64,000 nt of DNA, from positions 28,374-92,373 of the forward strand of contig JASANC010000914.1 of the NCBI GenBank assembly GCA_030248135.1, written 5' to 3'. This document shows, piece by piece, positions 49,403 through 61,300 of the stretch. Positions within the stretch are counted from its first letter, which is position 1; the number at the start of each line of letters is the position of its first letter. The notes under the pieces were generated by a model. The model was not told where the DNA came from. It searched no databases and saw only the letters and a list, made by a program, of their open reading frames with translations. This stretch comes from Theristus sp. LFF4_11 (Eukaryota > Nematoda > Chromadorea > Monhysterida > Xyalidae). A program made the position numbers and the translations under genes.

Positions 49403-49870
49403 CAAATACCTAATACGCATGCATTGTTATTATTAGTCTTTTCTTTTGGTTCTGCTACTCAATGCGTTTGCAGACGTGGAAAGGAATTTAGTTTCATGCT
49501 TGATGCGGCAGTTCATTATTAGTGACTCAGTCGTATTTCAGCGACAACGGGTCACTTCGCCAATTTTGAATTCCCGCGTCAAGCATAAAACTGCTTTCCT
49601 ATCAATTGCATTGATACCGGAAACTGTATTGAGGATGAGCCATCCAGTAAACCCATGTTATTTTTGACGCGAAATACGGTAAATTTATTTTTTCAAAATA
49701 TGGCTGGGGTCCAAACATGACATGACACTGGCTTTTACGCATTCTAGGATCGGCTCGTACTGTATCATTTTGTAATGTACCTTTTTAGCCTCACTACTTC
49801 TTGACTCATTGCGGTCTGTGTTGGTGTGGATACCTAAGCTACTTGTCGGGTATTGGCTGTGGCGCATATA
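49403..49870. other. 3' flank with dispersed repeat, no gene seen
   Basis: About 49445-49500 is a diverged copy of the CAATGCGTTTGCA repeat also present near 40660 and 41045. No coding region. Confidence 0.5.
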
Positions 49871-50061
49871 CAGGGTGTCCCAAAAAAAACATAACAAAAG
49901 TAAATGGCTCGTGCGGCCGACTGGTTGCACGTAAAGCCGTGAAATTTGAAACACTTTTAGAAAAAAGGAACACATTTTGTGTGTCCAAATTGTATCCCGA
50001 AATTCCACTTTTTCAATAACATTTCAGCAGAAATACGTAAAAGCTCAAAAATCACCTAAAT

Positions 50062-50490
50062 TCAGTTTTTTGACTCAAGATAAACATCATTGTCGTCATC
50101 GAGAATCTCATCTGGCAGTGGCACAAGCTCATCGTCAGCTTCAACTTTACTGATGTCATCATGTTCATGCTCACGGTCGTTCAGTTTCATGTTTCTCAGC
50201 TGCTCAATGTGTTTTCCATTGTTCTCAATGAACGACGACATTCGATGTTTGAAACTGATGATCACTTTCTGGTGCAGCGCCTGATCATCGATGATTTTTT
50301 CTCACACCGCTGCAGTGGTGGGCGCCGAAAATGTCCCGCATTATCCGTCAGATGCCCCCAAACGCAGAAGTCAAAGGCTTCATTTCCGGACTCCTCTCGG
50401 GCCATTCAATTCTGCCCATGCGGCCGATCCAGCGGTCACCGAACGACGCCGGCAGCCACTCGCGCACTTGTTTCAATTTTCCTCTTGACT
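50062..50490 (-). pseudogene. Transposase 3' fragment, left arm of copy 2
   Basis: Same content as the left arm of copy 1: GDRWIGRMGRIEWPERSPEM, a break, then FIENNGKHIEQ and an acidic tail ending at 50062. Non-functional for the same reasons. Confidence 0.8.
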
Positions 50491-50817
50491 TATGGGTTTG
50501 GGGCACCTGAAGGAAATTGTGTACCGTTCGGCGCCCAACATTTTCGACAATTTGAAAACCAAAATTCGCAGTGGTGTGCAAAAAATCAACGATGATCGGG
50601 CGCTGCACGACAATTGCTCATCAATTTCGAACATCGAATGTCGGCAATCATTGAGAACAATGAAAAAGACATTGGGCTGCTGAAAAAAGTGAAACTAAAG
50701 GGTCGAGAAAAAAAATCTGATGAGATCAGTGAAGACAAAGCTAAAGATGAACTTGCGCCACTGTCATATGTGAATCTCGATGACGACAACGATGATTATC
50801 CTGAGTCAAAATGCTGA
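50483..50817 (+). pseudogene. Transposase 3' fragment, right arm of copy 2
   Basis: Same content as the right arm of copy 1: GHLKEIVYRSAPNIFDNLKT, then FEHRMSAIIENN and an acidic tail ending at 50817, with a frameshift between the blocks. Confidence 0.8.
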
Positions 50818-51009
50818 AGTTAGGTGATTTTTGAGTTTTTACGCATTTCTGCTAAAATATTATTGAAAAAATAAAATTTCGGGATAAAATTTGGACACAC
50901 AAAATGTGTTCCTTTTTTCTAAAAAGTGTTTCAAATTTCACGGCTTCACGTGCAACCAGTCGGCCGCACGAGCCACTTACTTTTGTTATGTTTTTTTTGG
51001 GACACCCTG

Positions 51010-51736
51010 TACATAAAGGCGTTGTTTTCGTTGTCTTCGGGGCCACTCTATCTAATCACTACTCTTTTCCATTCCTCATCGTAAGTGGTTTTATTATTTC
51101 GGCTTTTCAATTTGGTTTGGTACTGATTGAATTAACTGCGTAACAGAATTGAGAGTTCACTAACGGAATAAACAAAAGAAAGTTGAGAAATCGTGAGTAT
51201 CCGCAACACCACAAGACAGTCAACTGTGACGCACTAACAAGAACGTAAACCAGCTAATCGTGTGTTTGAAAGCAAAACGTTAGGATCACACATGCGAGCG
51301 CATTAAAACGCCTTGCATATAAGAGCGGTATGAAATGCCATATGGGGCGCTCGATGGCCAAAAAATGGAATTTTGACATTTTGATCTCCGAATCGGCGTT
51401 TGTGACCGGGGACTTGGGAAGGCGTTGAATTCAAGTTCAAAACCATTGCACCAAGAGAGCCGATTCCACTTGAGTCCTTTCGTTTTTTTGTAGCAGCATC
51501 GCATTAGATTTTTTCTTGTATCTGAATCTTTCATGTGCACTAAATTTTTCCCGATTTGAGCGTGTCAAACTAAAAGTGAATGACGTCATATGCTTTAAAA
51601 ATAATTGATAGGTACCACCCTTATTATAACCAGAACATACTGAAGACATCCAACCACACCGAACACAAGAAAACGAACTGCTGTGAATCATGCTACCAAT
51701 CAATCAACTACATATGATAAAATGGATTCCCACAGC
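51010..51736. other. No gene seen
   Basis: Sequence between the transposon and the 3' end of the secreted-protein gene. It probably includes that gene's 3' UTR; no polyadenylation signal could be fixed. Confidence 0.4.
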
Positions 51737-54203
51737 TCAGAGTCCATCAATAACATCAAACTTGACGGTCGCGAACCCGCACGCCACATAGGTGTCCCGC
51801 GGGGCGCACATTTCCGAGAGTTTCGCGAAGATCGACCCGAAATCAAGCGACTCGGTCAGGTTTTTCTTCTCGCCCGCTTCCAACGCGTCGCACAACTTGT
51901 GGCAGTGCTTACGTTGACTCGGGTAGACGTCGCCACGTTCCAGCAGATGAGCGACCAAGGTCATCGAACCCTGAAATGAGCATCATGAAACTTGTGTGCC
52001 GTCTGAAGGACCTACATTGTACATGTAATCGCGAAGTGCTTGATTTTGAACGTGGCTTCTGCAACTGCTCTTTGTAACAACACTGAAGTTTTCGGAAAAA
52101 CGGCAAATGCAAGCTTTCTTTCAAGGGTTCCTGGACTGTTACGCAAACGTTAATGTGCGTCAAAAGTTGTTTGAAAATGCCAGTGCGTCTTGACGGACTG
52201 CCGAATTGAGGTCCGCTACGTTGAAAAAGAGATGATTCAACGAAAAGTTCAACAAAGCTTTTGTTGGACCATTTTTCTCGTACTTCGAATTGCTTCACGT
52301 TGTTTCACTTCACGTTTTAAAACAAACAAACATGAAAAAATGGAACTTTTTTTCAAATTGAACCCAACGCACATGTTTAAAGTACTGCGAATAGTGCTCA
52401 ATGTCCTTGAGCTCCTTCCGAATGTCCTCCTCGTTTGGAGTGCACACTCGTGCCGTCAACGTTGCCGGCTTGTTTTCGTTTTCGATCTGACAACTCCTGC
52501 CCAAACTGCCGTCCGTAACACTGACGCGCTTCTGGTGACGTTGAATTTCACGTTTCGCCGTCTCACAAACGTCGCAGAAACGGCTGAAAATGGTCGAGGT
52601 TTAATTTTTTTTTGTTGAAAACACGGGACAACTCGAGAACGGTGATTGTCATTATTACGTCTATAGGCTTTACAGTACAGAAACAAAAGACGACCCTCTC
52701 AAGCGTCGTTTCTGACAAATCACTGACAAGTATCTATCTTAACACTCTTGCTATAGGTAGAGTAGTGTCGTTTTTGGACATAATACCACAACAGAAACGG
52801 CTCACGCTTAGGCGTCGGGATAGGCGAGAGACACTGTGTTTTACACTTAGTTATAAGAGTCCACTTTTACACAAGACACGTCTTACGTGTTTTACTCTCT
52901 ACAGGGGTATCAAAAAATAGATGGATAGAGGCGTTGTTAAAATTAAAAATCGTTTCTTATACAATATATAAGAAAAAGAAACTCCTCTTACTTAGCCATA
53001 CTTAGCCGACAAAAAAATGACAATGCTGCAAGGTAAGAGACGTTATGTTGAAAGCGTAATCTCTGACCAGGTTTGCCGCTGTTGTATCATATTTCTTAGA
53101 TCTCGATTAGTCGATACCGGACACCAGGAGAGGCGCAGGATGTCGTTGCAGAACGAGTGCGCGTGCTGTTCGACCAGTGGCTTGTCGCTGCGACACGGCA
53201 ACTGTTTGCCCATTTGCAGGAACACTTCCAGGTAGGGATTGGAGAGCGCACGAAGCAGGTGCACTTGGAACTGAGACGATGGCAGAGAAGAAAAGTGCAA
53301 AAGAACAACGTTACAACGTTGCAATAAATATACAAAACTGTTAACGCAGCTTGGAAGAACACGGTACACTCCGCAGGAGATGAAAATGAAATGATCATCT
53401 TGAAAAAAACTTTTTCAACAAATTGTTCCTCTACAAATATTTTCATATCTTGAATCAAAACATACAGGGGGATCAATTAAAAACGTCAAACCAGCCATTA
53501 AACTGAAACTTACAGCATAATGAATAATGAAAGCAGTTCCGTTGCCATTTTCTGTGTTAAAAAATAAAACTTCAGCTAAAAAGGTCAACACTGTTAGTCC
53601 CCTAACGACATTACCACACCAAAGCATACCGAACAATTAGTCGATTTCGCCTATTTCAGCGTGTACATAGCACTAGCAGAAAAGCAACGTTTTTTCAGAG
53701 TTACCTGAATGTCATAACAGCCGGGAAACGAGATATTATGCCATTCACCGCGGTCGTCTTGCACGCGCACGGACTCGTTTCGCAACTGTGAGCTCGACTG
53801 TAGCTCCATTTTGATGCTGTCCTTCTTCACGATGTCATGACGATTCTTGCCTTCAAAAATTGGACTTCGGTTTTACAATGTCTACACTGGGAAAATGTTG
53901 CCATGTTGCCATTTTGGGTGTGTTACCATGTTTTTTTGGCAAAGGCAACTTCCCTTCTTTTCAAAAAAATAAAATGTTTTTTGTTCGACACCGTGTCTTC
54001 TTGGCACATGCACCTCATGTTCCCACAAACGTCCCACAACGTCCAAAATTGTCACTATTTTTACCTGTGGGGCACTCCTTGGTGGTGATAGCGCGAATTT
54101 TCGCGACAATTGGTTCCGTCGAAAACGATTTTATCAACGTTACATGCGAGAAAATGCAAATTAGCGTTACACTGAGCAGATGGACCAAATTTGCAGCCGT
54201 CAT
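51737..54203 (-). CDS. Secreted Cys-rich protein of unknown family, complete
   Basis: A complete five-exon gene: 54065-54203, 53705-53850, 53125-53270, 52373-52583 and 51737-51970. Every junction is in phase; the CDS totals 876 bases (291 residues). The ATG at 54203 has an in-frame TAG just upstream. The N-terminus, AANLVHLLSVTLICIFSHVT, is a clear signal peptide. The mature part has about 14 Cys, including CYDIQFQVHLLRALSNPYLE, KQLPCRSDKP, SFCNDILRL, RFCDVCETAKREIQ and HCHKLCDALEAG. The RFCDVC pair and even Cys spacing suggest a disulfide-bonded extracellular protein. No transmembrane segment after the signal and no GPI-type tail were seen. The donor of exon 3 is the least certain: 53118 is another possibility, but only 53125 gives the open frame in exon 4. 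I do not recognise the family and give no function. Confidence 0.65.
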
Positions 54204-55198
54204 TTTTGTTTTGCCCGGCTAAAAGTAAAGTGCACAAAAGTTTTTTAACGCACGCACTTAGATAAGTACGTTTACAGTGTCAAGCAGCTAATTGGATTAT
54301 TATTGTTGTTACACGCTACAAAAACTGACGTTGCATGACTAACTTTCATTGCTGCAAAAGTGTTCACAATACACATATGCTGTGCGCATTTTTTTGTCAA
54401 AAACATCAAATCAATCGACAAATGTGCGAAACGATAAATGGTGGGTGGACACCAACAATGCATCAAGTTGACACACATGCTTTAATGATGTGTGAAATAT
54501 GCTGCTCGCTTTTCTGCTTACACGTTTTTAACAACAAAATACTGCCGATTCATGATTTATTGTTTTTTTACAAATTCAGATGGCGGACTTGAGTTTTTTT
54601 ATCTGCTTTTCGCGGTTAGCATGATGAACAATGTAAATGGTTCTTATACAGGGTGGTCCAGAATTATGAACATATTTTCACTCTCGCCAAACGTTAACGA
54701 ATAAAACTGTAATTTGGAACAGGTATATACTCTAGAAAGTTGGAAATTTTGTTTACCAGCTTAACATTTTATGCTGCTGCTATTTGGAAGCCGATAAATT
54801 TAAAAGCCGAAGGAAGCCGAAGGGCTTGACTGCCACAATGCATTTTTTGACCACACCTGGCATTTTTTTGGGGCAAATTTACTTTCTAACGTTTTTCAAT
54901 CGCTAATCAACCACAAAACCACACAGTTACCGTAGAATACGGTTTCTAAAACAAAGTAAGACGACAAAAGACCGGTGACCGAAACGGGAAGAGTTCTTCT
55001 CAAACTGTTGCACTGCCAGTTGCTTCTGAATAAAAAAGTTTTATTCCTGATGAATTGTTCTAGCAACTTTGCCGAAGTACTTCTAAGATCTGCTTATTAG
55101 TTTCAGTAACCTTAACAGAAGATTTAACTTTCAAAACCATCGAAAGTGCAAATAAATTCAATGAAAAGCTCGCTGAAAAACTGTGTTTTTTCGACGTA
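54204..55198. other. 5' flank of the secreted-protein gene, no further gene seen
   Basis: Contains one mariner-type end, CAGGGTGGTCCAGAATTATG, from 54649 after TA, without a clear partner. The rest is unassigned. Confidence 0.4.
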
Positions 55199-55663
55199 CC
55201 GTATTACCCCCAATAAACCCCCATGGGGGATTAATACGTCAGCGACTTTTAGGGGTGGGGGTTTATTGGTGGGGGGGGGGGGGGGATTATTGGTGGGGGG
55301 GGTTTATTTTACAAAAAATTCTAGGGGTGGGGGTTTGTTGAAAAATGGCAAAAATACCTTGCATGGCAGGCAAGAAAGTCGCAGAAACTTCTACTTTTCA
55401 CAGAGATTTCCTTTTGTAACAGCCTTTTGTAATGAAATTACCATTAACTCATCCCTTTGGGGCCTTTGGTAGCACAATTTCACCAATGTCACTGCATTCA
55501 GCCACTGAATTCGCTGGGTATGTGTTTCAAACAGGTTTCCAATTAACCCCCATGGGGGATTATTTGTGGGGGGGGATTATTTGGAAACTGGTCGGGGGGG
55601 TGGGGGTTTATTGGTGGGGGGGGGATTAATGGTGGGGGGGGGGGTTTAATGGGGGTAATACGG
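55199..55663. mobile_element. G-run MITE, copy C
   Basis: 465 bases flanked by TA, in the same orientation as 44964-45370. It shares the CCGTATTACCCCCAATAAAC ends, long G runs (up to 14 in a row) and the GGCAGGCAAGAAAGTCGCAG core. Non-coding. Confidence 0.9.
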
Positions 55664-56032
55664 TATCTCACTTTAGTGCCAGCCAAATGCCCATCATCCA
55701 ACGCACACAAAATTTTACATTGTTAAACAAAATTTTCATCTTTGTGGAGACTTCTACCATATTTCAACTTTATCGGTCAATGTTTAATATTATTTCTAGT
55801 TCCAAATAAAGTTCTGGTCCACCATGTACAATGGTAGTTCTGAGCACTGCCGACAAGTTGGTGACGCGTCGTATTTTTTTTGACGTCATACACAAGTTGA
55901 TGTTTTTGTTAAAATCATAAAACTTTGAAAAAAATAAAAATAGAACCAATGCGTGAATATTATCATGACCAACCAGTAGGAATATAACATCAAACTTGCA
56001 AAACTGAAATTGCACCCATGATCTTCGATGTA
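55664..56032. other. No gene seen
   Basis: Unassigned sequence between two transposons. Confidence 0.35.
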
Positions 56033-56844
56033 CAGGGTGGTCCAAAAGTAGTGATACCAACTTTGAAGGGCTGTAGCTCACCCACTGTTTAAGTATTTAA
56101 AAAACATCAAGTTAGATTTTCAATAAATTTGTGCTAAAAATATTGAACGATAATCCATACCAAGCTGAAAACTCTAAAACTACAAGTTTTCCATGCTAAT
56201 GGACGTTTCGGCCTTAACAACTCAATTCTTTTGATGTTTTTCGGTTCTGAAACGTTATAACAACCAAAAAGAGTATGTTTAAGTAGCTATTGCCAAACTA
56301 GACTACCACAGGAACCGCATCGTGCTTAAACGAGCGTCTTTCACACACGGACAAGACGGGAATGCACAAGAGCACACTGTTTCAACTGCACAGTTTGAAC
56401 TCATTGGTGCAATTTTAAAATTAAACGTGAATTCATGTTTTTTTGTTTGTTTTTTGTTGCTTTTTGTCTCAGTGTGATTCAGCTCAGGGTTTGATATTTT
56501 TTGAGAAAATTTGACTGAACTGTAAGTTAAACGTTTTCAAACAAGTTTTATTGTGGCTGAATTAATAGCTGAATTATTGACTCTAACGATCAATTAGTTG
56601 GCGTGCTACAGTTGGAAGAAATTCTTCATACCAATTTTGGCCACTGAGCTGCAATCAGCAGAAGTTCGAATTTTCAAGAAGTATGTTCAGCATTGTGAAG
56701 CCGTAAAAATTATTCTTGTTAAAAACTGGTGGATATCTAAGTTCAACCTTTTAAAAGCACTGCTTAAAATTTTGATTAAATTGCATGAACGGTTGGCCTG
56801 TTATAGCGCTTGAAACTTGGTATCACCACTTATAAGCCACCCTG
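56033..56844. mobile_element. Non-autonomous mariner-type element, relative of 38124-39362
   Basis: 812 bases starting CAGGGTGGTCCAAAAGTAGTG and then ATACCAACTTTGAA, as in 38124-39362. It ends (reverse complement) CAGGGTGGCTTATAAGTGGTG. TA precedes it; the right flank is TG. No transposase was recognised. Confidence 0.7.
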
Positions 56845-56857
56845 TGTAAATAATATA

Positions 56858-57064
56858 CAGTATGGCCGAATAAACCAGGAGTTGTATTTTTTAAGAATTT
56901 CAGAATTTTTCCCAATCGTGTCGTGTGTGCAAGGGACAAAAAATGAACAGGATAGCAAGAAGAAGCGATAGAATAAAAAACATTTGAAATATTTCTGAAC
57001 GTGTTTTTTTTATGCAAATTTTGCACACTGAAAAAAACGCTGCCATATTTAATCGGCCATAACG
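56858..57064. mobile_element. MITE with CAGTATGGCCGAATAAA ends, copy 2
   Basis: 207 bases flanked by TA. Left CAGTATGGCCGAATAAACC, right (reverse complement) CGTTATGGCCGATTAAATAT. Same family as 46012-46280. Confidence 0.8.
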
Positions 57065-57172
57065 TACCAAAGAGCTTGAAAAGTATCAACGACTTAAAGC
57101 CAAACATAGAAATCTACAATGTGAGAAACACATGTCAAGTGGAATAAGTGTTGGTTTATCCGTATGTAATAT

Positions 57173-58308
57173 TTATTTATCTTTTGCTTTTTTGGCACAT
57201 GTTGAATTTTGCTCGGGTAAAAGTCGGTGCCAGCCTTGGAAACGCTGGCCCGGCGTTTGGAGGCACTTTTTCCAGTGACGTAATCGGTCACCTTTGGAAG
57301 AGGAGCCAATCGTGAGACCACCTATAGAATGAAAAAAGGAAAAAAGTTGCAGTAAAAAAAAATTCATGTATAGCCCATTTGTTTAAAAGTGTTCCAACGA
57401 AATTTCGTTATGATGTTCCTGAATATTTTCGTTATGCACAGAAACCAGAAACGCGATACCAGACACAACGGAAAACAAATTTGATATGTTTTTCTCAAAT
57501 ACTTAACAAATCTACAAGTTCAAACAATCACGAACTTACCGATCCAATCATCGGCTTTGCCAATATCTTTATCGAACACACCCACTTCCAGATCTTTCTT
57601 CTCGAGCTCTTTCATAGTCACCGCGAAACCAAATTCCTGAAGGTGGATACAATAAAAGTTAGATTTTGCGAGGAGTAAGTATGATTTTGTGAAACATCGC
57701 ACCTGATTGAATTCCGGATTGCAGTTTCGCTTCTTCACTTGCGTTTTTGCTTTGTGCCGCTTCGACGTGAACGGCACCAGCATGCTGAACAGAACAGTAA
57801 CAATAATAGCGATAAATTCAAGATAACAAGAAAAAATTACAAAAAAAGCACAAATTGCAAAGTTATTTTGCAATATCAACAGCTGCGTGGCGTGAAGTGA
57901 GGACAGTAAAAATTATGCTTTTACGTTTTAGTTGTTAACAAAGTATAAAATGGGAGAGCTTAGCCAATCAGCGGCAAAAACCGCATAGTACGTCTCGGCG
58001 TACCTGTTTTGTTGGATTTTATCGCGTACCATGTTTTGTCAGTGCAGACCCTTACGAGCTCGCACAAGCTCTTTCGAGACACCGCGTGCACACACTCACG
58101 CCAAGCAATCCAAACCCAAAACACAAGGAAACACCGTTACGTACAGTCTAACATATGGATCACTGTAACCGGACGTGTCCATGCCCAACAACTCAGCACA
58201 TCGAATCACACCGACGAACAGCATGTCCTTGGTGACGTCATAACCAAGCGAAAGAAGAATTTTCCCGCGGTTGTATTCTTTTTCAGCAATACTAAGTCGT
58301 CGATCAAT
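57173..58308 (-). other. Rabphilin C2B domain and C-terminus (four exons)
   Basis: Exons 58145-58308, 57703-57784, 57540-57636 and 57173-57321. RGKILLSLGYD starts the domain, MDTSGYSDPYVRL gives the first Asp pair, KAKTQVKKRNCNPEFNQ is the polybasic strand, and FDKDIGKADDWIG holds the remaining Asp. The intron after VRL uses a GTACGTAA donor two bases into a codon, which restores RLMLVPFTSK in frame. The C-terminal helix HWKKCL and the WHRLL phrase precede a basic tail ending KKAKDK. Confidence 0.88.
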
Positions 58309-61300
58309 CTGGAACAACAAGAATTCGGTCATCGGTGATCCGCAGCAATGGTAGCGTCGTTTTTGCTTTTAACGCTGCGGACTGATACACTGCGCATCAA
58401 TTGAGCATGCCTTTTTGCGGTTTTGCCCGGTGCAGCCAAAAACCGCAGCAATCCCGCATTCGCTTGTTTGACAAATCAGCGAAAACGCACATATCTCAAT
58501 AAACAGCTGCGAGCACAAAAGCTGGTCAACGACGTACGGAAAATTATTCGAGCTCTCGTTTTAAATATAAACAAGCACTAATAAACTTATAAAATACAAA
58601 GAAATTTTAATGAATCGTTTTCTCGTCATAACTAACCGGCATTTGTTTCTCGAGATAAACGCTAAAGTGCCTTTCGGTCTCCGTCAACATTTTCTTCAGC
58701 GGCATCCGTGTTTCCCCCAAGAAATCCGAGCCGAAACGATCCTCGTCGAGCACAACCAGTCTGAGTGTCTTTCGACCGACATCGTCCTCGCCGATTCCGT
58801 AGTACACGAGTCGCTCGTTCCATTGAGGGTTCAATGTTTTGTAGATTGTTTTTGTTCGAAGTTGGGTGGACTGCAATAATAAGAGAACCCGCCACTGAAA
58901 ACGCTTACTCAATACTTAACAACTTGTTGATCAATCACTGGGTGTAGCTCAATAGTGTTGCCGCGGTTCACGTTTTTTTGGGTGGTGACGCTTTCGGTTT
59001 TCGTCTTCCAGGTCAGCCACGAAACGATTTCGATTCGATTCAATAAGTCAAAAAAATTCGGTACAGCTTTGGTACGGTTTGCCAAAAAAGCACATGGTAC
59101 GGTTCAGTAACCGTCAGTTTCGTTTACTGCGGCAACACTACTAAACAATGCATAGAGTAATTTGTAGTGGGCGTTCTCAGTGGACGGCATTTGTTGGGAG
59201 AAATTTTTTGATAATGCCAAAGGCGTAAACTTTTTCGAATAAAGTACTTTTGTGCCACTCGGAATTAACGTCGCTTTCACGAACGGATCAGAGAACCCGT
59301 TTGAATCCATCGATGGAAGACCCTGGAACACAAGAAGATATTTGTTTTTCAAAATTTATCCAATATTTTTTTTTAAGTTTTCAACTAGGGAACAAGATTT
59401 CATATAAAAACTAAGCAGTGTTAAATTTAAAAAAAAAATTTTAAATTTTAAAACAGAATACCGACCACAGCCTTTTCAATGATCACTTCAAGAATCTGCT
59501 GCTGCATGTTGAGCTTTACAGTGAAATCAAGTTGGCCGAGCGAGCCTGCAATGACAATCACATGAAAAAATTGTTTTTCAACGCTTGATTGGTTTTTGAA
59601 CAGCAAAAGAAAACAGTTGAGAGGGTGAAAATTTTACCGAAACAGAGCCAGAATTATTAGCAGATGAGTTAACATCAGAAAACCCAAGTTACACAAATAG
59701 CAGCAAAACTAAACAAGCACACAAACACCAAACCACAATTAAAACCAAAAACTAGCCAAGAAATCTGTGTCCGTCTACATACACCTTGCTCCTGCTTAAA
59801 CCCATGCGATTTGTTTAAAATTTAATAAGTGAAACTCAGTTACAAAACGGTTATCTGTTAGGATAACAAGTTCTAGGACAAAAATTTTATGAGTCAATAC
59901 AGACAAAAAGACACCTTGTCTAGCATGAAGTGGTAAAATTGGCTGAACCACCGGAGGCGGGTCAATAGAACGGTGGAAGTGGTGCATCGGTTGAACGAAA
60001 CTCTGCCGGCTTGGATCGGACGTCTGCCTGATGATGGACTTTGTCGAACTGCCACGCTGTCTCTCCATGAAACCTCGATACGAAGAGTATCTCTGCCGAA
60101 ACTGCTCCTCCTTTTTGTGATCGGCTTGATGCAGAGGAAACACAAACGGTTACTGACAACACAGAAACTTCAAACAAAAACACAATATAATAGGTCACAG
60201 TGACACCGCAACACGGTATAGTGACATCACCAAAAAAACTTGCAAACCGGGATAAGTTAGTCAACGGACTTCTCAAAATTGTTCCGCAAGTCTTCACGTG
60301 CAACACAGATACAAGCACCGCCACGGAAAAAATTGTGACAAAAATAACACAGATTTATTTCGAAATGCAACGCACTCAGTTCGTCCTCAGGAGACGAAGG
60401 AATGTCGGGAACATCAACATCGACCTTGTTGCGCTCGGGCAACTCAAGACTCTGCTCGCTGGTTGACGGTCTTTGAGTGATTTTCTGAAATGGATAATAC
60501 TACAAGTGCGTTGGGTTTATGTTACGCCTAAATCTGAACTGCAAGCTGAATCAAACTTGTCAAAAAAAACTTCATTTTGAAAAAAATGCTTCATTTTGAA
60601 AGGTCATAATCCGACAGTGACACGGCAACTAAATAAGTCGAATACAATAATGCGGTAATTGATAAACGAACAAATAGCAACGACAGCAAACCTCTGACTC
60701 CATTTGCCGTTGGAAAGATTCAAGAAACGCCGCTTCATTTTCCGCTTCTTTTTTAGCACCCAATTGATCCGACAATAGACGCTCGTCTTGTTTGGCAAAC
60801 GTTGCTGGCGTGTGCTCCCATTTTTCTGCGACTGCAACTTCACTTCGTATCGACTCTTTTCTGAAATTTTTAATAGCAATTTTTAATAGCAATAATTAAG
60901 CTCGCGATGTGACTCCAATAGCGCAAAACATTATGCACTTTTTGCGTTGCTTTTGATCAATTCAAACGATCGTATGGTGTTGAAGACACTGATTAATTGC
61001 ATCAACTGGTTTCTTTTATTTTCAGCTACTTGTATAAAAACTCGTTTGTCCTCATTTATAGGTTTTTACCTACTCAAAAAATGTGGTAAATCGCGTTACA
61101 AAAACTTGACAGAAAATGATGAACCCCTCGGCTTATTGTTCGCAAACGTCAAATGCAAGCTTTTATTTACCTGCTCGCTTCTTTGCCAGCATCTTTGCTA
61201 GATGACGGTGTCAAGACGTTTTTTCGATGTGAGTTATCCGACGGAACAACTGCAATGTGCGATGTTTTTTTTACAAATTATTGTGAATTTATTCAAACGT

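Larger units (their letters stand above)
49871..51009. mobile_element. Foldback mariner-type transposon, copy 2
   Basis: 1,139 bases flanked by TA and nearly identical to 18247-19383 along its whole length, including the inverted arms and the central junction. Two such similar copies show that the palindromic form itself has been mobilised rather than arising twice. Confidence 0.92.

Noticed and set aside
53466..53520. Transposon end CAGGGGGATCAATTAAAAAC
   Set aside because: Resembles the 20866-21536 family end, but the tip is altered and no second end was found.
54649..54870. Complete mariner-type element starting CAGGGTGGTCCAGAA
   Set aside because: A clear left end after TA, but the only candidate right end (GACCACACCTGG near 54860) is too degenerate to call.
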